64,000 nt of DNA from Rana temporaria (GCF_905171775.1 NC_053499.1:24907686-24971685), one strand, 5' to 3'. Shown: positions 10,298 through 25,244, numbered from the stretch's first letter. Notes: generated by a model not told the origin, from the letters alone. Numbers and translations are program-made.

Positions 10298-11193
10298 CAG
10301 CGAGCGCATTATTACCCCCAGCACTGGTGTAAGTCAGGGTTTGACAAATTTGCTTGGAATCTAGGAGCCAGCTAAAAAAGTTAGGAGCCAGAAAACGCAC
10401 CCCGTCCCGACGAGCTCGCGCGCAGAAGCGAACACATACGTGAGCAGCGCCCGCATATGTAAACGGTGTTCAAACCACACATGTGAGGTATCGCCGCGAT
10501 TGGTAGAGCGAGAGCAATAATTCTAGCCCTAGACCTCCTCTGTAACTCAAAACATGCAACCTGTAGATTTTTTTAAACGTCGCCTATGAAGATTTTAAGG
10601 GGTAAAAAAGTTTGTCGGCATTCCACAAGCGGGCGCAATTTTGAAGCGTGACATGTTGGGGATGAATTTACTCGGCGTAACATTATCTTTCATAATATTT
10701 AGAAAAATGGGGATAACTTTACTGTTGTCTTATTTTTTAATTAAAAAAAGTGTATTTTTTCCAAAAAAAAGTACGCTTGTAAGACCGCTGCGCAAATACG
10801 GCGTAACAGAAAGTATTGCAACGATCGCCATTTTATTCTCCAAGGTGTTAGGATAAAAAATATATATAATGTTTGGGGGTTCTAATTAGAGGGAAGAAGA
10901 TGGCAGTGAAAATAGTGAAAAATGACATTAGAATTGCTGTTTAACTTGTAATGCTTAACTTGTAATACCAACGGCCACCACCAGATGGCGCCAGCTCACA
11001 TCTGGTGGTAATAACTTGTAATACCAACGGCTCACCACCAAATAGCGCCAGCTCACAAAAAAAAAATATTTTTTTTGCTCCCCCACTTCTGCCCTGCCTG
11101 GGGGCCATTTATAACTGGTCTACGGGCCGCAAATGGCCCGCGGGCCGGTACTTTGAGACCACTGCTATACACATTTGGAGGTGAGCACTGAGC
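10298..11193 (+). repeat. Conserved block C1
   Basis: Starts GCGAGCGCATTATTACC and continues through GGTTTGACAAATTTGC, an AT-rich centre, a TCTGGTGGTAATAACTTG region and the terminal-like TTTGAGACCACTG, followed by CTATACACATTTGGAGG. It holds an open frame of about 71-82 codons (10641-10856) that recurs in most other blocks. Because that frame is broken in older dispersed relatives (38000-38945), I do not regard it as a gene. Confidence 0.85.
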
Positions 11194-12290
11194 GCTGTCT
11201 TGATATACGAGCGCGGTCTTGATATACGAGCATGTCTTGATAGACGCGCGCGGTCTTGATATACGAGCATGTCTTGATATACGAGCATGTTTTGATATAC
11301 GAGCGCGGTCTTGATATACGAGCATGTTTTGATAAACGAGCGTGGTCTTGATATACGAGCATGTCTTGATATACGAGCGCGGTCTTGATATAAGAGCATG
11401 TCTTGATAGACGAGCGCGGTCTTGATATACGAGCATGTCTTGATATACGAGCGCGGTCTTGATATACGAGCATGTTTTGATATACGAGCGCGGTCTTGAT
11501 ATACGAGCATGTTTTGATATACGAGCGCGGTCTTGATATACGAGTGCGGTCTTGATATACTAGCATGTTTTGATATACGAGCGCGGTCTTGATATACGAG
11601 CATGTATTTATACGAGCGCGGTCTTGATATACGAGCATGTTTTGATAAACGAGCGTGGTCTTGATATACGAGCATGTCTTGATATACGAGCGCGGTCTTG
11701 ATATACGAGCATGTCTTGATAGACGAGCGCGGTCTTGATATACGAGCATGTCTTGATATACGAGCGCGGTCTTGATATACGAGCATGTTTTGATTTACGA
11801 GCGTGGTCTTGATATACGAGTGCGGTCTTGATATACGAGTGCGGTCTTGATATACGAGCATGTTTTGATAAACGAGCGTGGTCTTGATATACGAGCATGT
11901 CTTGATATACGAGCGCGGTCTTGATATACGAGCATGTCCAGATATACGAGCATGTCTTGATATACGAGCGCGGTCTTGATATACGAGCATGTTTTGATAT
12001 AAGAGCGCGGTCCTGATATACGAGCATGTTTTGATATACGAGCGCGGTCTTGATATACGAGCGCGATCTTGATATACGAGCATGTCTTGATATACGAGCG
12101 CGGTCTTGATATACGAGTATGTTTGATATACGAGTGCGGTCTTGATATACGAGCATGTCTTGATATACGAGCATGTTTTGATATACGAGCGCGGTCTTGA
12201 TATACGCGCATGTTTTGATATACGAGCGCGGTCTTGATATACGAGCATGATTTGATATACAAGTATGCTTTGATATACGAGCATGTTTTG
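11194..12290. repeat. Minisatellite array A1 (18/19-bp units)
   Basis: Alternating TCTTGATATACGAGCGCGG (19 bp) and TCTTGATATACGAGCATG (18 bp) variants, about 59 units. Minus-strand frames are open throughout because neither unit contains a stop in any minus frame. Confidence 0.95.
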
Positions 12291-13186
12291 TACAGGTGTA
12301 TGCGAGCGCATTATTACCCCCAGCACTGGTGTAAGTCAGGGTTTGACAAATTTGCTTGGAATCTAGGAGCCAGCTAAAAAAGTTAGGAGCCAGAAAACGC
12401 ACCCCGTCCCGACGAGCTCGCGCGCAGAAGCGAACACATACGTGAGCAGCGCCCGCATATGTAAACGGTGTTCAAACCACACATGTGAGGTATCGCCGCG
12501 ATTGGTAGAGCGAGAGCAATAATTCTAGCCCTAGACCTCCTCTGTAACTCAAAACATGCAACCTGTAGATTTTTTTAAACGTCGCCTATGAAGATTTTAA
12601 GGGGTAAAAAAGTTTGTCGGCATTCCACAAGCGGGCGCAATTTTGAAGCGTGACATGTTGGGGATTAATTTACTCGGCGTAACATTATCTTTCATAATAT
12701 TTAGAAAAATGGGGATAACTTTACTGTTGTCTTATTTTTTAATTAAAAAAAGTGTATTTTTTTCCAAAAAAAGTACGCTTGTAAGACCGCTGCGCAAATA
12801 CGGCGTAACAGAAAGTATTGCAACGCTCGCCATTTTATTCTCTAAGGTGTTAGGATACAAAATATATATAATGTTTGGGGGTTCTAATTAGAGGGAAGAA
12901 GATGGCACTGAAAATAGTGTAAAATGACATTAGAATTGCTGTTTAACTTGTAATGCTTAACTTGTAATACCAACGGCCACCACCAGATGGCGCCAGCTCA
13001 CATCTGGTGGTAATAACTTGTAATGCCAACGGCTCACCACCAAATAGCGCCAGCTCACAAAAAAAAAAAAATTTTTTTTGCTCCCCCACTTCTGCCCTGC
13101 CTGGGGGCCATTTATAACTGGTCTACGGGCCGCAAATGGCCCGCGGGCCGGTACTTTGAGACCACTGCTATACACATTTGGAGGTG
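12291..13186 (+). repeat. Conserved block C2
   Basis: Same organisation as C1, from GCGAGCGCATTATTACC to TTTGAGACCACTGCTATACAC. The short plus frame at 12643-12891 is intact in this copy. Confidence 0.85.
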
Positions 13187-14920
13187 AGCGCTGTCTTGAT
13201 ATACGAGCGCGGTCTTGATATACGAGCATGTCTTGATATACGAGCATGTCTTGATATACGAGCATGCTTTGATATACAAGTATGTTTTGATATACGAGCA
13301 TGCTTTGATATACAAGTATGTTTTGATATACGAGCATGTATTTATACGAGCGCGGTCTTGATATACGAGTATGTTTTGATATACGAGCGCGGTCTTGATA
13401 TACGAGCATGTCTTGATATACGAGCATGTTTTGATATACGAGCGCGGTCTTGATATATTACCATGTCTTGATATACGAGCGCGGTCTTGATATACGAGCA
13501 TGACTTGATATACGAGCATGTCTTGATATACAAGTATGTTTTGATATACGAGCATGCTTTGATATACAAGTATGTTTTGATATACGAGCATGTATTTATA
13601 CGAGCGCGGTCTTGATATACGAGTATGTTTTGATATACGAGCGCGGTCTTGATATACGAGCATGTCTTGATATACGAGAGCGGTCTTGATATACGAGTGC
13701 GGTCTTGATATATGAGCGCGGTCCTGATATATGAGCATGTTTTGATATACGAGCGCGGTCTTGATATACGAGCATGTCTTGATATACGAGCGCGGTCTTG
13801 ATATACGAGCGCGATCTTGATATACGAGCATGTCTTGATATACGAGCATGTCTAGATATACGAGCATGTCTTGATATACGAGCGCGGCCTTGATATACGA
13901 GCATGTTTTGATATACGAGCGAGGTCTTGATATACGAGCATGTTTTGATATACGAGCGCGGTCTTGATATACGAGCATGTCTTGATATGCGAGCATGTTT
14001 TGATATACGAGCATGTCTTGATATACGAGCGAGGTCTTGATATATGAGCATGTTTTGAAAAACGAGTGCGGTCTTGATATACGAGCATGTCTTGATATAC
14101 TAGCACGGTCTTGATATACGAGCATGTTTTGATATACGAGCGCGGTCTTGATAAACGAGCATGTTTTGATATACGAGCATGTTCTGCTATACGAGCATGT
14201 TTTGATCTACGAGCGCGGTCTTGATATACGAGCGTGGTCTTGATATACGAGCATGTCTTGATATACGAGCGGGGTCTTGATATACGAGCTTGTCTTGATA
14301 TACGAGCATGTCCTGTTATACGAGCATGTTTTGATATATGAGCGTGGTCTTGATATACGAGCATGTCTTGATATACGAGCATGTCTTGATATACGAGCGC
14401 GGTCTTGATATACGAGCATGTCTTGATATACGAGCATGTCTTGATATACGAGCATGCTTTGATATACAAGTATGTTTTGATATACGAGCATGCTTTGATA
14501 TACAAGTATGTTTTGATATACGAGCATGTATTTATACGAGCGCGGTCTTGATATACGAGTATGTTTTGATATACGAGCGCGGTCTTGATATACGAGCATG
14601 TCTTGATATACGAGAGCGGTCTTGATATACGAGTGCGGTCTTGATATATGAGCGCGGTCCTGATATATGAGCATGTTTTGATATACGAGCGCGGTCTTGA
14701 TATACGAGCATGTTTCGATATACGAGCATGTCTTGATATACGAGCGCGGTCTTGATATATGAGCATGTTTTGCTATACGAGCGCGGTCTTGATATACAAG
14801 CATGTTTTGATATACAAGCATGTTTTGATATACGCGCATGTTTTGATATACGAGCGCGGTCTTGATATACGAGCATGCTTTCATATACAAGTATGCTTTG
14901 ATATACGAGCATGTTTTGTA
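13187..14920. repeat. Minisatellite array A2
   Basis: About 1.73 kb of the 18/19-bp unit. It contains sub-blocks with TTTGATATACAAGTATG and the shortened CATGTATTTATACGAGCG variant, which recur as larger periodic modules here and in A3-A9. Confidence 0.95.
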
Positions 14921-15818
14921 CAGGTGTATGCGAGCGCATTATTACCCCCAGCACTGGTGTAAGTCAGGGTTTGACAAATTTGCTTGGAATCTAGGAGCCA
15001 GCTAAAAAAGTTAGGAGCCAGAAAACCCACCCCGTCCCGACGAGCTCGCGCGCAGAAGCGAACACATACGTGAGCAGTGCCCGCATATGTAAACGGTGTT
15101 CAAACCACACATGTGAGGTATCGCCGCGATTGGTAGAGCGAGAGCAATAATTCTAGCCCTAGACCTCCTCTGTAACTCAAAACATGCAACCTGTAGATTT
15201 TTTTAAACGTCGCCTATGAAGATTTTAAGGGGTAAAAAAGTTTGTCGGCATTCCACAAGCGGGCGCAATTTTGAAGCGTGACATGTTGGGGATGAATTTA
15301 CTCGGCGTAACATTATCTTTCATAATATTTAGAAAAATGGGGATAACTTTACTGTTGTCTTATTTTTTAATTAAAAAAAGTGTATTTTTTTCCAAAAAAA
15401 AGTACGCTTGTAAGACCGCTGCGCAAATACGGCGTAACAGAAAGTATTGCAACGCTCGCCATTTTATTCTCTAAGGTGTTAGGATACAAAATATATATAA
15501 TGTTTGGGGGTTCTAATTAGAGGGAAGAAGATGGCACTGAAAATAGTGTAAAATGACATTAGAATTGCTGTTTAACTTGTAATGCTTAACTTGTAATACC
15601 AACGGCCACCACCAGATGGCGCCAGCTCACATCTGGTGGTAATAACTTGTAATACCAACGGCTCACCACCAAATAGCGCCAGCTCACAAAAAAAATATAT
15701 TTTTTTTGCTCCCCCACTTCTGCCCTGCCTGGGGGCCATTTATAACTGGACTACGGGCCGCAAATGGCCCGCGGGCCGGTACTTTGAGACCACTGCTACA
15801 CACATTTGGAGGTGAGCG
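14921..15818 (+). repeat. Conserved block C3
   Basis: Same organisation as C1. Carries the variants GAGCAGTGCCCGC and CTACACAC, and one extra A in the poly-A run that shifts the short plus frame (15271-15474). Confidence 0.85.
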
Positions 15819-17703
15819 CTGTCTTGATATACGAGCGCGGTCTTGATATACGAGCATGTCTTGATATACGAGCGCGGTCTTGATATACGAGCGCGATCTT
15901 GATATACGAGCGATGTCTTGATATACGAGCATGTTTTGATATACGAGCGCGGTCTTGATTTACGAGCATGTCTTGATATGCGAGCATGTTTTGATATACG
16001 AGCGCGGTCTTGATATACGAGCATGTCTTGATATACGAGCGCGGCCTTGATATACGAGCATGTTTTGATATACGAGCGAGGTCTTGATATATGAGCATGT
16101 TTTGAAAAACGAGCGCGGTCTTGATATACAAGCACGGTCTTGATATACGAGCATGTTTTGATATACGAGCGCGGTCTTGATAAACGAGCATGTTTTGATA
16201 TACGAGCATGTTCTGCTATACGAGCATGTTTTGATCTACGAGCGCGGTCTTGATATACGAGCGTGGTCTTGATATACGAGCATGTCTTGATATACGAGCG
16301 CGGTCTTGACATACGAGCTTGTCTTGATATACGAGCATGTCTTGATATACGAGCATGTTTTGATATACGAGCGTGGTCTTGATATACGAGCATGTCTTGA
16401 TATACGAGCATGTCTTGATATACGAGCGCGGTCTTGATATACGAGCATGTCTTGATATACGAGCATGTCTTGATATACGAGCATGCTTTGATATACAAGT
16501 ATGTTTTGATATACGAGCATGCTTTGATATACAAGTATGTTTTGATATACGAGCATGTATTTATACGAGCGCGGTCTTGATATACGAGTATGTTTTGATA
16601 TACGAGCGCGGTCTTGATATACGAGCATGTCTTGATATACGAGAGCGGTCTTGATATACGAGTGCGGTCTTGATATATGAGCGCGGTCCTGATATATGAG
16701 CATGTTTTGATATACGAGCGCGGTCTTGATATACGAGCATGTTTCGATATACGAGCATGTTCTGCTATACGAGCATGTTTTGATCTACGAGCGCGGTCTT
16801 GATATACGAGCGTGGTCTTGATATACGAGCATGTCTTGATATACGAGCATGTCTTGATATACGAGCGCGGCCTTGATATACGAGCATGTTTTGATATACG
16901 AGCGAGGTCTTGATATACGAGCATGTTTTGATATACGAGCGCGGTCTTGATATACGAGCATGTCTTGATATGCGAGCATGTTTTGATATACGAGCGCGGT
17001 CTTGATATACGAGCATGTTTTGATATACGAGCATGTTTTGATATACGAGCGAGGTCTTGATAAATGAGCATGTTTTGAAAAACGAGCGCGGTCTTGATAT
17101 ACGAGCATGTCTTGATATACTAGCACGGTCTTGATATACGAGCATGTTTTGATATACGAGCGCGGTCTTGATAAACGAGCATGTTTTGATATACGAGCAT
17201 GTTCTGCTATACGAGCATGTTTTGATCTACGAGCGCGGTCTTGATATACGAGCGTGGTCTTGATATACGAGCATGTCTTGATATACGAGCGCGGTCTTGA
17301 TATACGAGCTTGTCTTGATATACGAGCATGTCTTGATATACGAGCATGTCTTGATATACGAGCGCGGTCTTGATATACGAGCATGTCTTGATATACGAGA
17401 GCGGTCTTGATATACGAGTGCGGTCTTGATATATGAGCGCGGTCCTGATATATGAGCATGTTTTGATATACGAGCGCGGTCTTGATATACGAGCATGTTT
17501 CGATATACGAGCATGTCTTGATATACGAGCGCGGTCTTGATATATGAGCATGTTTTGCTATACGAGCGCGGTCTTGATATACGAGCATGTTTTGATATAC
17601 AAGCATGTTTTGATATACGCGCATGTTTTGATATACGAGCGCGGTCTTGATATACGAGCATGCTTTCATATACAAGTATGCTTTGATATACGAGCATGTT
17701 TTG
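15819..17703. repeat. Minisatellite array A3
   Basis: About 1.88 kb, the longest array. Contains two copies of a module ending GTTCTGCTATACGAGCATG and the long minus open frame 15740-17071 (443 codons), a repeat artefact. Confidence 0.95.
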
Positions 17704-18600
17704 TACAGGTGTATGCGAGCGCATTATTACCCCCAGCACTGGTGTAAGTCAGGGTTTGACAAATTTGCTTGGAATCTAGGAGCCAGCTAAAAAAGTTAGG
17801 AGCCAGAAAACGCACCCCGTCCCGACGAGCTCGCGCGCAGAAGCGAACACATACGTGAGCAGCGCCCGCATATGTAAACGGTGTTCAAACCACACATGTG
17901 AGGTATCGCCGCGATTGGTAGAGCGAGAGCAATAATTCTAGCCCTAGACCTCCTCTGTAACTCAAAACATGCAACCTGTAGATTTTTTTAAACGTCGCCT
18001 ATGAAGATTTTAAGGGGTAAAAAAGTTTGTCGGCATTCCACAAGCGGGCGCAATTTTGAAGCGTGACATGTTGGGGATGAATTTACTCGGCGTAACATTA
18101 TCTTTCATAATATTTAGAAAAATGGGGATAACTTTACTGTTGTCTTATTTTTTAATTAAAAAAAGTGTATTTTTTTCCAAAAAAAGTACGCTTGTAAGAC
18201 CGCTGCGCAAATACGGCGTAACAGAAAGTATTGCAACGCTCGCCATTTTATTCTCTAAGGTGTTAGGATACAAAATATATATAATGTTTGGGGGTTCTAA
18301 TTAGAGGGAAGAAGATGGCACTGAAAATAGTGTAAAATGACATTAGAATTGCTGTTTAACTTGTAATGCTTAACTTGTAATACCAACGGCCACCACCAGA
18401 TGGCGCCAGCTCACATCTGGTGGTAATAACTTGTAATGCCAACGGCTCACCACCAAATAGCGCCAGCTCACAAAAAAAAAATATTTTTTTTGCTCCCCCA
18501 CTTCTGCCCTGCCTGGGGGCCATTTATAACTGGTCTACGGGCCGCAAATGGCCCGCGGGCCGGTACTTTGAGACCACTGCTATACACATTTGGAGGTGAG
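17704..18600 (+). repeat. Conserved block C4
   Basis: Same organisation as C1. Ends with the CTATACAC variant, shared with C1, C2 and C7. First block of the left copy of the 5.7-kb segmental duplication. Confidence 0.85.
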
Positions 18601-19512
18601 CGCTGTCTTGATATACGAGCGCGGTCTTGATATACGAGCATGTCTTGATATACGAGCGCGGTCTTGATATACGAGCGCGATCTTGATATACGAGCATGTC
18701 TTGATATACGAGCATGTCTTGTTTTACGAGCACGGCCTTGATATACGAGCGCGGCCGACTTGATATACAAGCATGTTTTGATATACGAGCGGGGTCTTGA
18801 TATACGAGCATGTTTTGATATACGAGCGCGGTCTTGATATACGAGCATGTCTAGATATACGAGCATGTTTTGATAAACGAGCGCGGTCTTGATATACGAG
18901 CATGTTTTGATATACGAGCGCGGTCTTGATATACGAGCGCGGTCTTGATATACGAGCATGTCTTGATATACGAGCATGTCTTGATATACGAGCATGCTTT
19001 GATATACAAGTATGTTTTGATATACGAGCATGTATTTATACGAGCGCGGTCTTGATATACGAGCATGTTTTGATATACAAGCATGTTTTGAAATACGCGC
19101 ATGTTTTGATATACGAGCGCGGTCTTGATATACGAGCATGTCTTGATATACGAGCGTGGTCTTGATATACGAGCATGTCTTGATATACGCGCGCGGTCTT
19201 GATATACAAGCTTGTCTTGATATACGAGCATGGCTTGATATACGAGCATGTTTTGATATACGAGCGCTGTCTTGATATACGAGCATGTTTTGATATACGA
19301 GCGCGGTCTTGATATACGAGCATGTCTTGATATACGAGCGCGGTCTTGATATATGAGCATGTTTTGCTATACGAGCGCGGTCTTGATATACGAGCATGTT
19401 TTGATATACAAGCATGTTTTGATATACGCGCATGTTTTGATATACGAGCGCGGTCTTGATATACGAGCATGCTTTCATATACAAGTATGCTTTGATATAC
19501 AAGCATGTTTTG
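18601..19512. repeat. Minisatellite array A4
   Basis: 912 bp. Appears identical in length and unit order to A7 (24333-25244), including the odd GCGCGGCCGACTTGATATAC junction. Confidence 0.95.
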
Positions 19513-20407
19513 TACAGGTGTATGCGAGCGCATTATTACCCCCAGCACTGGTGTAAGTCAGGGTTTGACAAATTTGCTTGGAATCTAGGAGCCAGCTAAA
19601 AAAGTTAGGAGCCAGAAAACGCACCCCGTCCCGACGAGCTCGCGCGCAGAAGCGAACACATACGTGAGCAGCGCCCGCATATGTAAACGGTGTTCAAACC
19701 ACACATGTGAGGTATCGCCGCGATTGGTAGAGCGAGAGCAATAATTCTAGCCCTAGACCTCCTCTGTAACTCAAAACATGCAACCTGTAGATTTTTTTAA
19801 ACGTCGCCTATGAAGATTTTAAGGGGTAAAAAATGTTGTCGGCATTCCACAAGCGGGCGCAATTTTGAAGCGTGACATGTTGGGGATGAATTTACTCGGC
19901 GTAACATTATCTTTCATAATATTTAGAAAAATGGGGATAACTTTACTGTTGTCTTATTTTTTAATTAAAAAAAGTGTATTTTTTTCCAAAAAAAGTACGC
20001 TTGTAAGACCGCTGCGCAAATACGGCGTAACAGAAAGTATTGCAACGCTCGCCATTTTATTCTCTAAGGTGTTAGGATACAAAATATATATAATGTTTGG
20101 GGGTTCTAATTAGAGGGAAGAAGATGGCACTGAAAATAGTGTAAAATGACATTAGAATTGCTGTTTAACTTGTAATGCTTAACTTGTAATACCAACGGCC
20201 ACCACCAGATGGCGCCAGCTCACATCTGGTGGTAATAACTTGTAATACCAACGGCTCACCACCAAATAGCGCCAGCTCACAAAAAAAAATATTTTTTTTG
20301 CTCCCCCACTTCTGCCCTGCCTGGGGGCCATTTATAACTGGTCTACGGGCCGCAAATGGCCCGCGGGCCGGTACTTTGAGACCACTGCTACACACATTTG
20401 GAGGTGA
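19513..20407 (+). repeat. Conserved block C5
   Basis: Same organisation as C1. Carries the private variant GGTAAAAAATGTTGTCGG, shared only with C8. Confidence 0.85.
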
Positions 20408-22029
20408 GCGCTGTCTTGATATACGAGCGCGGTCTTGATATACGAGCATGTCTTGATATACGAGCGCGATCTTGATATACGAGCATGTCTTGATATACGA
20501 GCATGTCTTGATATACGACCATGTCTTGATATACGAGCATGTTTTGATATATGAGCGCGGTCTTGATATACGAGCATGTCTTGATATGCGAGCATGTTTT
20601 GATATACGAGCGCGGTCTTGATATACGAGCATGTCTTGATATACGAGCGCGGCCTTGATATACGAGCATGTTTTGAGATATGAGCGCGGTCTTGATATAC
20701 GAGCATGTCTTGATATGCGAGCATGTTTTGATATACGAGCGCGGTCTTGATATACGAGCATGTCTTGATATACGAGCGCGGCCTTGATATACGAGCATGT
20801 TTTGATATACGAGCGAGGTCTTGATATATGAGCATGTTTTGAAAAACGAGCGCGGTCTTGATATACGAGCATGTCTTGATATACTAGCACGGTCTTGATA
20901 TACGAGCATGTTTTGATATACGAGCGCGGTCTTGATAAACGAGCATGTTTTGATATACGAGCATGTTCTGCTATACGAGCATGTTTTGATCTACGAGCGC
21001 GGTCTTGATATACGAGCGTGGTCTTGATATACGAGCATGTCTTGATATACGAGCGCGGTCTTGATATACGAGCTTGTCTTGATATACGAGCATGTCTTGA
21101 TATACGCGCATGTTTTGAGATACGAGCGTGGTCTTGATATACGAGCACGTCTTGATATACGAGCATGTCTTGATATACGAGCGCGGTCTTGATATACGAG
21201 CATGTCTTGATATACGAGCATGTCTTGATATACGAGCATGCTTTGATATACAAGTATGTTTTGATATACGAGCATGCTTTGATATACAAGTATGTTTTGA
21301 TATACGAGCATGTATTTATACGAGCGCGGTCTTGATATACGAGTATGTTTTGATATACGAGCGCGGTCTTGATATACGAGCATGTCTTGATATACGAGAG
21401 CGGTCTTGATATACGAGTGCGGTCTTGATATATGAGCGCGGTCCTGATATATGAGCATGTTTTGATATACGAGCGCGGTCTTGATATACGAGCATGTTTC
21501 GATATACGAGCATGTCTTGATATACGAGCGCGGTCTTGATATATGAGCATGTCTTGATATACGAGCATGTCTTGATATACGAGCATGCTTTGATATACAA
21601 GTATGTTTTGATATACGAGCATGTATTTATACGAGCGCGGTCTTGATATACGAGCATGTCTTGATATACGAGCGTGGTCTTGATATACGAGCATGTCTTG
21701 ATATACGAGCGCGGTCTTGATATACAAGCTTGTCTTGATATACGAGCATGGCTTGATATACGAGCATGGCTTGATATACGAGCGCTGTCTTGATATACGA
21801 GCATGTTTTGATATACGAGCGCGGTCTTGATATACGAGCATGTCTTGATATACGAGCGCGGTCTTGATATATGAGCATGTTTTGCTATACGAGCGCGGTC
21901 TTGATATACAAGCATGTTTTGATATACAAGCATGTTTTGATATACGCGCATGTTTTGATATACGAGCGCGGTCTTGATATACGAGCATGCTTTCATATAC
22001 AAGTATGCTTTGATATACGAGCATGTTTT
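20408..22029. repeat. Minisatellite array A5
   Basis: 1.62 kb. Matches A8 (26140-27669) apart from a net difference of about 92 bp in the first third. The 633-codon minus frame at 20165-22066 runs through it and into C5, and is a repeat artefact. Confidence 0.95.
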
Positions 22030-22926
22030 GTACAGGTGTATGCGAGCGCATTATTACCCCCAGCACTGGTGTAAGTCAGGGTTTGACAAATTTGCTTGGA
22101 ATCTAGGAGCCAGCTAAAAAAGTTAGGAGCCAGAAAACGCACCCCGTCCCGACGAGCTCGCGCGCAGAAGCGAACACATACGTGAGCAGTGCCCGCATAT
22201 GTAAACGGTGTTCAAACCACACATGTGAGGTATCGCCGCGATTGGTAGAGCGAGAGCAATAATTCTAGCCCTAGACCTCCTCTGTAACTCAAAACATGCA
22301 ACCTGTAGATTTTTTTAAATGTCGCCTATGAAGATTTTAAGGGGTAAAAAAGTTTGTCGGCATTCCACAAGCGGGCGCAATTTTGAAGCGTGACATGTTG
22401 GGGATGAATTTACTCGGCGTAACATTATCTTTCATAATATTTAGAAAAATGGGGATAACTTTACTGTTGTCTTATTTTTTAATTAAAAAAAGTGTATTTT
22501 TTTCCAAAAAAAGTACGCTTGTAAGACCGCTGCGCAAATACGGCGTAACAGAAAGTATTGCAACGCTCGCCATTTTATTCTCTAAGGTGTTAGGATACAA
22601 AATATATATAATGTTTGGGGGTTCTAATTAGAGGGAAGAAGATGGCACTGAAAATAGTGTAAAATGACATTAGAATTGCTGTTTAACTTGTAATGCTTAA
22701 CTTGTAATACCAACGGCCACCACCAGATGGCGCCAGCTCACATCTGGTGGTAATAACTTGTAATACCAACGGCTCACCACCAAATAGCGCCAGCTCACAA
22801 AAAAAAAATATTTTTTTTGCTCCCCCACTTCTGCCCTGCCTGGGGGCCATTTATAACTGGACTACGGGCCGCAAATGGCCCGCGGGCCGGTACTTTGAGA
22901 CCACTGCTACACACATTTGGAGGTGA
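22030..22926 (+). repeat. Conserved block C6
   Basis: Same organisation as C1. Carries GAGCAGTGCCCGC (as C3 and C9) and TTTTTTTAAATGTCGCC (as C9). Confidence 0.85.
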
Positions 22927-23435
22927 GCGCTGTCTTGATATACGAGCGCGGTCTTGATATACGAGCATGTCTTGATATACGAGCGCGGTCTTGATATACG
23001 AGCGCGATCTTGATATACGAGCATGTCTTGATATACGAGCATGTCTTGATATACGAGCATGTCTTGATATACGAGCGCGGCCTTGATATACGAGCGCGGT
23101 CTTGATATACGAGCATGTCTTGATATACGAGAGCGGTCTTGATATACGAGTGCGGTCTTGATATATGAGCGCGGTCCTGATATATGAGCATGTTTTGATA
23201 TACGAGCGCGGTCTTGATATACGAGCATGTTTCGATATACGAGCATGTCTTGATATACGAGCGCGGTCTTGATATATGAGCATGTTTTGCTATACGAGCG
23301 CGGTCTTGATATACGAGCATGTTTTGATATACAAGCATGTTTTGATATACGCGCATGTTTTGATATACGAGCGCGGTCTTGATATACGAGCATGCTTTCA
23401 TATACAAGTATGCTTTGATATACGAGCATGTTTTG
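22927..23435. repeat. Minisatellite array A6
   Basis: About 0.51 kb, the shortest array. Same length and unit order as A9 (28567-29075). Confidence 0.95.
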
Positions 23436-24332
23436 TACAGGTGTATGCGAGCGCATTATTACCCCCAGCACTGGTGTAAGTCAGGGTTTGACAAATTTGC
23501 TTGGAATCTAGGAGCCAGCTAAAAAAGTTAGGAGCCAGAAAACGCACCCCGTCCCGACAAGCTCGCGCGCAGAAGCGAACACATACGTGAGCAGCGCCCG
23601 CATATGTAAACGGTGTTCAAACCACACATGTGAGGTATCGCCGCGATTGGTAGAGCGAGAGCAATAATTCTAGCCCTAGACCTCCTCTGTAACTCAAAAC
23701 ATGCAACCTGTAGATTTTTTTAAACGTCGCCTATGAAGATTTTAAGGGGTAAAAAAGTTTGTCGGCATTCCACAAGCGGGCGCAATTTTGAAGCGTGACA
23801 TGTTGGGGATGAATTTACTCGGCGTAACATTATCTTTCATAATATTTAGAAAAATGGGGATAACTTTACTGTTGTCTTATTTTTTAATTAAAAAAAGTGT
23901 ATTTTTTTCCAAAAAAAGTACGCTTGTAAGACCGCTGCGCAAATACGGCGTAACAGAAAGTATTGCAACGCTCGCCATTTTATTCTCTAAGGTGTTAGGA
24001 TACAAAATATATATAATGTTTGGGGGTTCTAATTAGAGGGAAGAAGATGGCACTGAAAATAGTGTAAAATGACATTAGAATTGCTGTTTAACTTGTAATG
24101 CTTAACTTGTAATACCAACGGCCACCACCAGATGGCGCCAGCTCACATCTGGTGGTAATAACTTGTAATGCCAACGGCTCACCACCAAATAGCGCCAGCT
24201 CACAAAAAAAAAATATTTTTTTTGCTCCCCCACTTCTGCCCTGCCTGGGGGCCATTTATAACTGGTCTACGGGCCGCAAATGGCCCGCGGGCCGGTACTT
24301 TGAGACCACTGCTATACACATTTGGAGGTGAG
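23436..24332 (+). repeat. Conserved block C7
   Basis: Same organisation as C1. Carries GTCCCGACAAGCTCG, shared only with C10. First block of the right copy of the segmental duplication. Confidence 0.85.
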
Positions 24333-25244
24333 CGCTGTCTTGATATACGAGCGCGGTCTTGATATACGAGCATGTCTTGATATACGAGCGCGGTCTTGAT
24401 ATACGAGCGCGATCTTGATATACGAGCATGTCTTGATATACGAGCATGTCTTGTTTTACGAGCACGGCCTTGATATACGAGCGCGGCCGACTTGATATAC
24501 AAGCATGTTTTGATATACGAGCGGGGTCTTGATATACGAGCATGTTTTGATATACGAGCGCGGTCTTGATATACGAGCATGTCTAGATATACGAGCATGT
24601 TTTGATAAACGAGCGCGGTCTTGATATACGAGCATGTTTTGATATACGAGCGCGGTCTTGATATACGAGCGCGGTCTTGATATACGAGCATGTCTTGATA
24701 TACGAGCATGTCTTGATATACGAGCATGCTTTGATATACAAGTATGTTTTGATATACGAGCATGTATTTATACGAGCGCGGTCTTGATATACGAGCATGT
24801 TTTGATATACAAGCATGTTTTGAAATACGCGCATGTTTTGATATACGAGCGCGGTCTTGATATACGAGCATGTCTTGATATACGAGCGTGGTCTTGATAT
24901 ACGAGCATGTCTTGATATACGCGCGCGGTCTTGATATACAAGCTTGTCTTGATATACGAGCATGGCTTGATATACGAGCATGTTTTGATATACGAGCGCT
25001 GTCTTGATATACGAGCATGTTTTGATATACGAGCGCGGTCTTGATATACGAGCATGTCTTGATATACGAGCGCGGTCTTGATATATGAGCATGTTTTGCT
25101 ATACGAGCGCGGTCTTGATATACGAGCATGTTTTGATATACAAGCATGTTTTGATATACGCGCATGTTTTGATATACGAGCGCGGTCTTGATATACGAGC
25201 ATGCTTTCATATACAAGTATGCTTTGATATACAAGCATGTTTTG
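24333..25244. repeat. Minisatellite array A7
   Basis: 912 bp. Duplicate of A4 at an offset of 5732 bp. Confidence 0.95.

Noticed and set aside
10641..10856. 71-82-codon plus-strand open frame (MKRDMLGMN...) present in most C blocks
   Set aside because: Its conservation follows from recent block duplication. The older dispersed relative at 38000-38945 does not keep the frame, and in C3 it is shifted. Low-complexity, AT-rich composition.
20165..22066. 633-codon minus-strand open frame, and similar frames of 200-530 codons in the array
   Set aside because: They consist only of translated 18/19-bp minisatellite units, overlap in all three frames, and continue into non-coding C-block sequence. 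No independent coding signal.
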